Positions 1 to 5,300 of a stretch of 28,123 nucleotides of DNA are shown here, one piece after another (position 1 is the first letter of the stretch; every line of letters begins with the position of its first letter). The notes below the pieces were generated by a model that was not told the DNA's origin, did no database searches, and saw only the letters and a list, made by a program, of their open reading frames with translations. Position numbers and translations under genes: made by a program. This stretch comes from an uncultured Porphyromonadaceae bacterium. Lineage in GTDB: Bacteria > Bacteroidota > Bacteroidia > Bacteroidales > Muribaculaceae. The stretch lies in contig CABRZA010000008.1 in the NCBI GenBank assembly GCA_902475285.1, forward strand, positions 1-28,123. The letters run 5' to 3'.

Positions 1-1
1 A

Positions 2-82
2 TTCACGGAACACGGAATGTCGCAGCTTATCAAGGGCGTTTTTTACCAGATAGTGGAGTCGGTAAATTTTGTTACCGGGTAA
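2..82 (+). CDS. possible C-terminal fragment of an unidentified protein (partial at window edge)
   Basis: An open frame enters from the left edge and stops with TAA at 80-82, giving 26 residues (FTEHGMSQLIKG then VFYQIVESVNFVTG). Its codons resemble the rest of the window (many ending in G or C), and a hairpin that can terminate in this direction follows 26 bp later. I do not recognise the family. Two other frames are also open over most of this short stretch, one on each strand, so the call rests on codon choice and the following terminator only. Confidence 0.25.
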   Translation, partial: FTEHGMSQLIKGVFYQIVESVNFVTG

Positions 83-85
83 CAA
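69..85. repeat. 17-bp interrupted palindrome
   Basis: TTGTTACC, one central G, then GGTAACAA: eight-base arms that match perfectly. It could be a dimeric protein-binding site or a small hairpin. It lies just beyond the terminator of the putative ncRNA and overlaps the stop codon of the possible partial CDS. No function can be assigned from sequence alone. Confidence 0.4.
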
Positions 86-106
86 TCCTTATCTTAATGG
101 AGTAAC

Positions 107-132
107 AAAAAAGAGGTCAGCCGACCTCTTTT
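107..132 (-). terminator. intrinsic terminator of the putative ncRNA, probably bidirectional
   Basis: The ten-base arms at 109-118 and 123-132 pair perfectly around a four-base loop. Read on the minus strand the stem ends in a run of six T (112 to 107), which is a textbook rho-independent terminator. On the plus strand the stem ends in four T, so it may also stop transcription coming from the left edge. Confidence 0.85.
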
Positions 133-272
133 CATATCTTGTTATCTTACGCGGTTCTTTCTTGGTTCTCACTCTCGCTATTCTTGCTTGTACTCCTTGA
201 TTATGAATGAGGTAACATTTTTCTCAGGATAAAACAGCAGAAGCCCACGCAGAAATATGCAGACGCGTAAAC

Positions 273-304
273 GCCGGCGGTCCGCGCTAAGGCGGACGGT
301 CGGC
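273..304. other. main hairpin inside the putative ncRNA
   Basis: Arms 273-285 and 292-304 form a 13-bp GC-rich stem with one G-G mismatch and one G-U wobble around a six-base loop. It is the most stable local fold I can see between the promoter and terminator of this unit. Confidence 0.7.
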
Positions 305-508
305 AAGGTTGCGCTTTCGGCATACCAGCAAAGACATCTACTGCGGTCTTGCTTCCCTGAGACTTGGAAAGTTGCGAAGTTTCGAAAAGTCGAGAAACAA
401 GCGCTGTAAACGCTTATTCGTAAAAAATTACGTATTGCCCACCCGCTTACCCATGCTAAGGAGCCTCTGCTCTTGGATGTAATAAGGGTTAAAGAGGCGA
501 ATACGGCG

Positions 509-540
509 CAAATATACGAGGATTTTTGTGAAGGTGCAAG
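509..540 (-). promoter_or_regulatory. Bacteroidetes-type promoter for the putative ncRNA
   Basis: On the minus strand the -7 box is TATATTTG (509-516), a perfect match to TAnnTTTG. The -33 box is CTTG (537-540), three of four bases of TTTG, with a 20-bp spacer. Transcription would start near 503 and run left into the structured region. The surroundings are AT-rich compared with the genes. Confidence 0.7.
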
Positions 541-570
541 TTTTTTGCGGAAAAATTTCTGATGTGAAAG

Positions 571-746
571 CTCACGCAGAGGCGCAGAGGGCGCAGAGGA
601 TTGTTTTTTGGATGGTGGAAAAATCTCGCACGGAGGGCACGGAGACACGGAGACATTCCCTTCGGGGAAATGTCACACAGAGGCACGCGCTGGCGCGCGA
701 AGGGGGGATATTATTTAGCTCACGCAGAGGCGCGGAGGGCGCAGAG
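571..746. repeat. block of CACGCAGAGG / CACGGAGG repeats
   Basis: Two 28-bp copies of a unit beginning CTCACGCAGAGG and ending GGGCGCAGAG lie at 571-598 and 719-746 and differ by one base. Between them is a related run of CACGGAG motifs (625-655), another partial unit (CACACAGAGG, 674-683), and a hairpin with eight-base arms at 653-660 and 666-673 (one mismatch). The repeats are direct, of unequal spacing and partly degenerate, which does not fit a CRISPR array. Open frames through it translate to Arg/Ala/Glu-rich low-complexity text and are not genes. Confidence 0.75.
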
Positions 747-765
747 AGGGGGATGGGGGATTTCG

Positions 766-787
766 AAGCCTCTTCGAGGCTTTTTTT
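766..787 (+). terminator. intrinsic terminator with no evident upstream gene
   Basis: Seven-base arms at 766-772 and 776-782 (AAGCCTC and GAGGCTT) around a three-base loop run straight into a T tract ending at 787. It is oriented for plus-strand transcription, yet I find no plus-strand gene between 134 and 766. It may belong to the repeat block or stop antisense transcription before it reaches recA. Confidence 0.6.
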
Positions 788-865
788 GAATGTGCAGGCT
801 GGGTGGGCGCAATATTGCAATGTCACTAACTTAGGGCAAAACGTTGATTCTCAGCAGCGAGGTAG

Positions 866-885
866 GGGCGCAATATATTGCGCCC
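866..885. repeat. 20-bp perfect palindrome, copy 1
   Basis: GGGCGCAA, TATA, TTGCGCCC: a perfect palindrome flanked by GTAG on the left and GCC on the right. Identical copies lie at 956-975 (opposite orientation by its flanks) and 2370-2389. Confidence 0.9.
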
Positions 886-955
886 GCCTCTCTAACGTCT
901 GCATATAGGTGCAAATAATGGCATTTCCATTTGAAAAAGTATGTTTCGCCTGGGC

Positions 956-975
956 GGGCGCAATATATTGCGCCC
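956..975. repeat. 20-bp perfect palindrome, copy 2
   Basis: Identical to the copy at 866-885. The flanks are inverted relative to copy 1 (GGC on the left, CTACCTCG on the right), which makes it the right inner arm of the large inverted repeat. Confidence 0.9.
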
Positions 976-1034
976 CTACCTCGTTGCTGAACATCAGTTG
1001 CTTATGTGTTAAGTTAGTGACATTGCAATGTATT

Positions 1035-1064
1035 GCGCCCCGGCTGCGCGGGCGGCCGGGGCGC
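1035..1064. other. GC-rich hairpin just downstream of recA
   Basis: Ten-base perfect arms (1035-1044 and 1055-1064, GCGCCCCGGC and its complement) enclose a ten-base loop. It starts 12 bp beyond the recA stop codon. No T run follows on the minus strand, so it is not a classic intrinsic terminator, but it may stabilise the recA 3' end or help termination. Confidence 0.5.
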
Positions 1065-1076
1065 GGGCTTGGGTTT

Positions 1077-2243
1077 TTAGAGGTCTTCTTCGATGGAGAA
1101 TTCTTCGGGGAGGTCGTCGTCGTCGACTTCGTCGTCGATGGCGGGGGTTTCGATGTCTTCGACATCGGTGTCTTCCTTAGAGGATGATTTCTTTGCGGGT
1201 TTCTTTTTGGCGGTGGCGGGCTCGGCGAGGGCTTCGGCGATGCGCTTTTCGATTTCGTCGGCGAGTTCGGGGTTGTCTTCGAGGACTTTCTTTGCGGCTT
1301 CGCGTCCCTGTGCTATCTTTGTGCCTTCGTAGCTGAACCAGGAGCCGCTCTTCTTGATGATGTCGAGCTCGACGCCGAGGTCGACAAGTTCGCTGGAGCG
1401 GGATATTCCTTCGCCGAACATGATGTCGAATTCAGCACGGCGGAAGGGAGGCGCCACTTTGTTCTTGACGACCTTGACGAGGGTGTGTCGGCCGAGGATG
1501 TTCTCGCCGTCCTTAATGGCGTTCTTGGATCGGATGTCGATGCGGACGGATGCGTAGAATTTGAGGGCGTTGCCGCCGGTTGTCGTCTCGGTGGGTCCGA
1601 ACATCTGGCCAATCTTCTCGCGGAGCTGGTTGATGAAGATGCAGGTTGTGTTGGTGCGTGCTATTGCACCGGTGAGCTTGCGCATGGCCTGCGACATGAG
1701 TCGGGCCTGGAGTCCCATGTTGCGGTCGCCCATCTCTCCTTCGATTTCGGTCTTGGGTGTGAGTGCAGCGACGGAGTCGACGACGATGAGGTCGAGAGCT
1801 CCTGAGCGGATGAGCTGTTCGGCGATTTCGAGAGCCTGCTCGCCGTTGTCGGGCTGTGAGATGAGGAGGTTGTTGACGTCGACACCGAGGCCCTGTGCGT
1901 AGAAGCGGTCGAAGGCGTGTTCGGCATCGATTATGGCGCATATGCCTCCTGATTTCTGAGCTTCGGCGATGGCGTGGATGGCGAGGGTTGTCTTACCCGA
2001 CGACTCGGGGCCGAATATTTCGATTATACGGCCACGGGGGTATCCGCCGACGCCGAGAGCGGCGTTGAGGCCGACGGAGCCGGTGGGGATTACTTCGACG
2101 TTCTCGACGATGTCGTCGCCGAGTTTCATGATTGCGCCGAGGCCGTAGGCCTTGTGTATCTGAGCCAGGGCCTGTCCGAGGGCTTCTTCGCGTGCGTCGC
2201 GTGGGGCGGCGCCTTCTTTGGTTTTCTTTGCTTTGGTTGCCAT
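1077..2243 (-). CDS. recA: recombinase RecA
   Basis: RecA, the ATP-dependent strand-exchange protein of homologous recombination and DNA repair. The 388-residue product has the Walker A motif GPESSGKT at residues 78-85, the IDAEHAFD block, the LIVVDSVAALTPK Walker B region, the NQLREKIG and ETTTGGNALKFYAS segments, and the usual C-terminal domain. The tail after about residue 340 is first Lys-rich and then strongly acidic (many Asp and Glu, ending EEFSIEEDL), as in many RecA proteins, where the acidic tail moderates DNA binding. The gene is alone in its unit: a -7 box lies 39 bp upstream (2282-2289), and a GC hairpin and the palindrome-rich inverted repeat lie downstream. Length and start (ATG, then ATKAKKTKEG) are normal for the family. 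Confidence 0.98.
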   Translation of the reverse strand: MATKAKKTKEGAAPRDAREEALGQALAQIHKAYGLGAIMKLGDDIVENVEVIPTGSVGLNAALGVGGYPRGRIIEIFGPESSGKTTLAIHAIAEAQKSGGICAIIDAEHAFDRFYAQGLGVDVNNLLISQPDNGEQALEIAEQLIRSGALDLIVVDSVAALTPKTEIEGEMGDRNMGLQARLMSQAMRKLTGAIARTNTTCIFINQLREKIGQMFGPTETTTGGNALKFYASVRIDIRSKNAIKDGENILGRHTLVKVVKNKVAPPFRRAEFDIMFGEGISRSSELVDLGVELDIIKKSGSWFSYEGTKIAQGREAAKKVLEDNPELADEIEKRIAEALAEPATAKKKPAKKSSSKEDTDVEDIETPAIDDEVDDDDLPEEFSIEEDL

Positions 2244-2281
2244 ATTGTGGTTGTAGTTTAAATTTCGTTTGGTTGATGATG

Positions 2282-2289
2282 CAAAGTTA
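2282..2289 (-). promoter_or_regulatory. -7 box of the recA promoter
   Basis: TAACTTTG on the minus strand matches TAnnTTTG exactly, 39 bp before the recA ATG. I see no good TTTG box at the expected 19-21 bp upstream; the direct repeats at 2291-2325 occupy that space, which suggests an activated or otherwise regulated promoter. Confidence 0.6.
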
Positions 2290-2290
2290 G

Positions 2291-2325
2291 TGCACGGGGT
2301 GTGCCGTATTTATGCACAGGGGTGT
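2291..2325. promoter_or_regulatory. pair of direct repeats upstream of recA
   Basis: TGCACGGGGTGT (2291-2302) is repeated as TGCACAGGGGTGT (2313-2325), with starts 22 bp apart, about two helical turns. They lie directly behind the recA -7 box, where a regulator would bind. This is not an E. coli-type or Gram-positive LexA box. Confidence 0.45.
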
Positions 2326-2361
2326 TAATCTTTGCAAAATAGGTGTTTTTTAGTTAGTTCA

Positions 2362-2394
2362 GCCTGGGCGGGCGCAATATATTGCGCCCCTACT
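2362..2394. repeat. palindrome copy 3 with flanks, abutting the DUF1573 stop codon
   Basis: The perfect palindrome (2370-2389) and its flanks match the right inner arm at 953 onward (GCCTGGGCGG before it, CTAC after it). The stop codon of the DUF1573 gene is 2390-2392, so the repeat starts at the first base after the coding sequence. As RNA it would form an eight-pair stem with a four-base loop and could act as a terminator or 3' stabiliser for the five-gene unit upstream, although no T run follows it. Confidence 0.85.
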
Positions 2395-2797
2395 TTGGGA
2401 GGACTACTCCCGTCATTCTCAGCGAGAGTTCTTCGGAGGTGCCGGCGCCGTTCTTGAACTTGACGCGGATTTCCTTGTCGACCTCGCCGCGCTGGCCCGA
2501 GGGGAGGAAGGTAACCTTTATCTTGGCCGATTCGCCGGGTTTGAGCGGCTTGCGGGGGTATTCGGGGGCTGTGCATCCGCATTTGGGTTTTACCCATATG
2601 ATTGCGAGTGCGGATGTGCCGGTGTTGGTTACGGTGAAGTCGTGGACGACGGATGGGGCGGATTCGGAGACGGTGCCGAAGTCGTAGATTATTCTGTCGA
2701 CGGATGCGCCGACCTTTTCGCCGGGGACGCGGCGTGCGTCGGCGTTGGCGAAGCCGAGGGCCAGGGCGAGGGCGATGAGTTTAAGTATATGTTTCAT
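2390..2797 (-). CDS. DUF1573 family secreted protein
   Basis: A 135-residue protein with an N-terminal signal peptide (residues 1 to about 21, ending near FANADA) and one DUF1573 domain, an immunoglobulin-like fold common in Bacteroidetes. The family hallmark WVKPKCGCTAPEYP, with Cys73 and Cys75, is followed by the LKPGESAKIKVTF strand. These proteins are exported; their role is not well defined. The start ATG overlaps the meaB stop by four bases (ATGA at 2797-2794), so the two are translationally coupled, and this is the last gene of the xseB-to-DUF1573 unit. The gene ends AAG-TAG right against a palindromic repeat. Confidence 0.85.
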   Translation of the reverse strand: MKHILKLIALALALGFANADARRVPGEKVGASVDRIIYDFGTVSESAPSVVHDFTVTNTGTSALAIIWVKPKCGCTAPEYPRKPLKPGESAKIKVTFLPSGQRGEVDKEIRVKFKNGAGTSEELSLRMTGVVLPK

Positions 2798-3885
2798 TGT
2801 TTTTTGTCGAAGTATAGGCCGAGGACGTCGGCAGCGGCGGAGAAGCTGGTGCGGCGGTTAGCGAGGACGTCGGCTTCGCAGAGCTCGAGGCGCGCGGCGA
2901 TTTCGGGGTTTGAATAAAAATGTTCGCGGAGCTGCTCGTTGATGGTTTCGTACATCCACCATCGGGCCTGCTCTCGACGCTTGGCGTCGAAGTATCCGTT
3001 GGCCTTGACGAAGGCGAAGTAGCGGTCGATCATGTCCCAGACTTCGGCTATGCCCAGTTCGTAGTAGCCCGAGTAGGTGAGCACCTCCGGCTGCCAGCCG
3101 CTTGCCGTGGGCGGGAAGAGGTGTAGCGCGGAGCGGTACTGTGCCTGTGCGAGCTGCGCGGGGCCTACGTTGTCGCCGTCGGCCTTGTTGATGACGATTC
3201 CGTCGGCCATCTCCATGATGCCACGCTTGATGCCCTGGAGCTCGTCGCCAGCGCCGGCAATCTGGATGAGGAGGAAGAAGTCGACCATTGAGTGGACGGC
3301 AGTCTCGCTTTGGCCCACACCGACGGTTTCGACGAAGATGTTGTTGTATCCGGCAGCCTCGCAGAGAACGATGGTTTCGCGCGTCTTACGGGCGACGCCA
3401 CCGAGTGAGCCGGCCGAGGGGCTGGGGCGGATGAAAGCCGAGGGGTGGACTGCGAGCTTCTCCATACGGGTCTTGTCGCCGAGTATGGATCCCTTCGTAC
3501 GCTCGCTGGAAGGGTCGATTGCGAGCACGGCGAGCTTTCCGCCGTCGCGGAGGACATGGAGGCCGAATACGTCGATGCTGGTGCTCTTTCCGGCCCCGGG
3601 CACGCCTGTTATGCCTATGCGGCGGGAGTTGCCGGAATATGGGAGGCACTTGTCGATTACCTCGCGGGCGAGGGCGTAGTGCTCGGGCTGGAGGCTCTCG
3701 ACGAGGGTTACGGCGCGGGAGAGCATTGTGACGTCGCCCTTAACGATACCGTCGACCATCTCGGCAGCCGTCGGCATGGGCTTGCGACGGCGCCGGGTGA
3801 GGTATGGGTTGACGATGGGCGGCTGTGCCACGCCGCTGTTGACGGTGAGGCCGGTGTATTGAGCGTCGTTTTCGGGATGTTCCAT
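2794..3885 (-). CDS. meaB: MeaB/ArgK-type GTPase, methylmalonyl-CoA mutase chaperone
   Basis: A G3E-family P-loop GTPase that protects and reactivates adenosylcobalamin-dependent methylmalonyl-CoA mutase. The 363-residue protein has Walker A GVPGAGKS (94-101), the DPSSERTKGSILGDKTRM block (125-141), the ETVGVGQSE switch (186-194) and the NKAD base-recognition motif (233-236). The N-terminal helical part and the C-terminal dimerisation helices are present. The mutase subunits are not in this window, so their partnership is family knowledge. The gene sits 20 bp after the phosphatase stop and overlaps the DUF1573 start by four bases. Whether all these neighbours share a pathway is unclear. Confidence 0.93.
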   Translation of the reverse strand: MEHPENDAQYTGLTVNSGVAQPPIVNPYLTRRRRKPMPTAAEMVDGIVKGDVTMLSRAVTLVESLQPEHYALAREVIDKCLPYSGNSRRIGITGVPGAGKSTSIDVFGLHVLRDGGKLAVLAIDPSSERTKGSILGDKTRMEKLAVHPSAFIRPSPSAGSLGGVARKTRETIVLCEAAGYNNIFVETVGVGQSETAVHSMVDFFLLIQIAGAGDELQGIKRGIMEMADGIVINKADGDNVGPAQLAQAQYRSALHLFPPTASGWQPEVLTYSGYYELGIAEVWDMIDRYFAFVKANGYFDAKRREQARWWMYETINEQLREHFYSNPEIAARLELCEADVLANRRTSFSAAADVLGLYFDKKQ

Positions 3886-3895
3886 TTCAGTAGTA

Positions 3896-3910
3896 TTTTT
3901 CGCCCCTACT
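3896..3910. repeat. degraded palindrome half at the phosphatase stop codon
   Basis: CGCCCCTACTTT at 3901-3912 is identical to the sequence at 2385-2396 at the end of the palindrome copy by the DUF1573 gene. Only this half-site remains; the other half is AAATA-type sequence. It overlaps the phosphatase stop codon (3906-3908). Confidence 0.4.
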
Positions 3911-5282
3911 TTACCGTGCGGAGGATGGCGGCGGGGATGTCGGTATTGGTGTTGTAGCCTTTGAAAGCGTCGGCACCCACGCCGACGGCGAATACGGGCA
4001 CGGGATTGCCCGAGTGGGAGAGGGTGGTGAAGGCGATGCCGGAAGCATCGTTGAAGATGCGGAAGACCTCGACGGCGAAGGCGTTGAAGTTGGCGTAGAG
4101 GGTCTCCTGGTCGGCGGTGTTGCGGAGCTCGAAGGTGTCGTCGAAGAGCTCACGGAGGCGCTCCTCCTGGTCGTCGGAGAGGCGTATGTGCGAGAAGAAG
4201 CCGAGGTTGTCGGAGAGGTATTCCTTCATGTCGTCCCAGGTGAATATGCGGCGGCTTTTGAGGATGGCCTTGCAATAGGCGCTGAACTCCTCCTTGGAGA
4301 CCTTCTGGAGGTCGATGTTGGCGAGGCCTCCGCCTGGGAGCTTGGCGTGGACCTGAGCGAGACCGCCGGTGTCGTGGTCGGCGGTGACGACGATGAGAGT
4401 CTCGTCGGGATGGGCGAGGTAGAAGTCGTAGGCGTAGGCGAGGGCCTGGTCGAAGGCGAGGACTTCCTTGATGGCAGCGCCGCCGTCGTTGGCGTGGAGG
4501 GCATGGTCGATGTTGCCCCCCTCGAACATCATGAAGAACTTATCGGGCGATGTGCGCTCGAGGTGCTTGATGCAAGCGTCGGCAATCATTGCGGGCGTGA
4601 GGACGCCGGCGACGGAGTCGATGGTGTAGCCGACGTTGTAGTCGACGGTACCCTCGGTGTTGAGGAGGAGAACCTTGTCGGCGTCGATTTGCTTGATGCC
4701 CTCGGGTCCGCGGACAATCTGACGGCCGCTCTTAACGACGGCCTCGCGGAGGGCGTCGCCCTTCTCCTTGTCGGCGAAGCCTTTGAGGCCGGCCCCGGCG
4801 ACGAACTCATAGTCGGAAGCGGCGAGCTGGTCGACGATGGTGGTGTAGTGCTTGCGGCTGGGCACATGGGCGTAGAACGCGCCGGGCGTGGCGTCGTCGG
4901 CAGCAACGGTGGTGGCGATGCCCACGCCGTAGCCCATGCGTTTGAGTTTGAGGGCCAAGGATTCGACGGCCACGCTGTCGGGGTTCTGTCCGAGCATGCC
5001 GTTCTTGGTCTTGTAGCCGGTGGAGAGGGCTGTGCCTGCGGCGGCGCTGTCGGTGATGTCGTCCGAGGCAGAATAGGTGGTGCACCAGCCGACGACGGGC
5101 ATCTGCATCATGGTGAGGGGTTTGTCGGCATGGAGGATGGTGCGGTTGTAGGTTTGGGCCGTGTTGACGGGGCCCATGCCCATGCCGTCGCCGATGTATA
5201 GGAATATGTATTTCGGAGCCTGTGCCCAAGCTGAGGCGGAAGCCAGGAGAGCGGCGCCGATGAAGAGTTGCGAAAGTTTCAT
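3906..5282 (-). CDS. secreted alkaline phosphatase (PhoA superfamily)
   Basis: A 458-residue alkaline phosphatase that hydrolyses phosphomonoesters outside the cytoplasm. A signal peptide spans residues 1-21 (cleavage near AWAQA). Metal and catalytic motifs are intact: GDGMG (31-35), DITDSAAAGTALSTG with the nucleophile Ser79, the FEGGNIDHALHANDG block, ADHDTGG, and LSHSGNPVPVF near the C-terminus with a late metal-binding His. Length suits the compact Bacteroidetes type. It lies 18 bp after the GH3 gene and 20 bp before meaB in one transcription unit; I see no phosphate-starvation box next to it. It ends AAG-TAG, followed by GGGGCG, a fragment of the palindromic repeat seen elsewhere. Confidence 0.92.
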   Translation of the reverse strand: MKLSQLFIGAALLASASAWAQAPKYIFLYIGDGMGMGPVNTAQTYNRTILHADKPLTMMQMPVVGWCTTYSASDDITDSAAAGTALSTGYKTKNGMLGQNPDSVAVESLALKLKRMGYGVGIATTVAADDATPGAFYAHVPSRKHYTTIVDQLAASDYEFVAGAGLKGFADKEKGDALREAVVKSGRQIVRGPEGIKQIDADKVLLLNTEGTVDYNVGYTIDSVAGVLTPAMIADACIKHLERTSPDKFFMMFEGGNIDHALHANDGGAAIKEVLAFDQALAYAYDFYLAHPDETLIVVTADHDTGGLAQVHAKLPGGGLANIDLQKVSKEEFSAYCKAILKSRRIFTWDDMKEYLSDNLGFFSHIRLSDDQEERLRELFDDTFELRNTADQETLYANFNAFAVEVFRIFNDASGIAFTTLSHSGNPVPVFAVGVGADAFKGYNTNTDIPAAILRTVK

Positions 5283-5300
5283 GGTGTTATGTGGTTGGTG

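Larger units (their letters stand above)
107..503 (-). ncRNA. probable structured non-coding RNA of about 400 nt
   Basis: This stretch is bounded on the minus strand by a good Bacteroidetes promoter (509-540) and a strong intrinsic terminator (107-132), with no convincing coding frame between. It contains several stems. The largest pairs 273-285 with 292-304 (13 bp, one mismatch and one wobble, loop GCTAAG). Shorter stems are 399-403 with 411-415, 419-423 with 428-432, and 361-365 with 387-391. It does not show the hallmarks I know for tmRNA (no tRNA-like 3' end or tag reading frame) or RNase P RNA (no GAGGAAAGTC box). The promoter-plus-terminator layout and order-level context fit the published 'Bacteroidales-1' RNA class, but I cannot recall that consensus, so the class name is a guess. 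A 156-codon open frame crosses it but is rich in Arg, Ser and Cys and looks spurious. The start coordinate is inferred from the promoter. Confidence 0.6.
805..1043. repeat. large composite inverted repeat
   Basis: Two arms mirror each other around a centre at about 921. The outer module (814-833 and 1010-1029) is a perfect 20-bp match. The inner module (851-888 and 953-990) is 38 bp with one mismatch and contains the 20-bp palindrome. The short stretches between the modules differ between arms. The unpaired centre is 889-952. The whole could extrude as a cruciform or fold as a long RNA hairpin. It occupies most of the space between recA and the CACGCAGAGG block. Confidence 0.8.

Noticed and set aside
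178..648. 156-codon minus-strand open frame across the ncRNA region
   Set aside because: Composition is rich in Arg, Ser and Cys, it runs through stems, the promoter and the CACGCAGAGG repeat, and its start lies upstream of the promoter. It reads as a chance frame over a structured RNA.
571..746. Possible CRISPR array in the CACGCAGAGG block
   Set aside because: Only two good unit copies 148 bp apart with no uniform spacers, and no cas genes anywhere in the window.
4014..5201. 395-codon plus-strand frame opposite the alkaline phosphatase
   Set aside because: It is Gly/Val/Glu/Asp-rich mirror text of a GC-rich coding strand, with no domain; similar antisense frames occur opposite mraY/murE (21193-22869) and ftsW (17992-19191).
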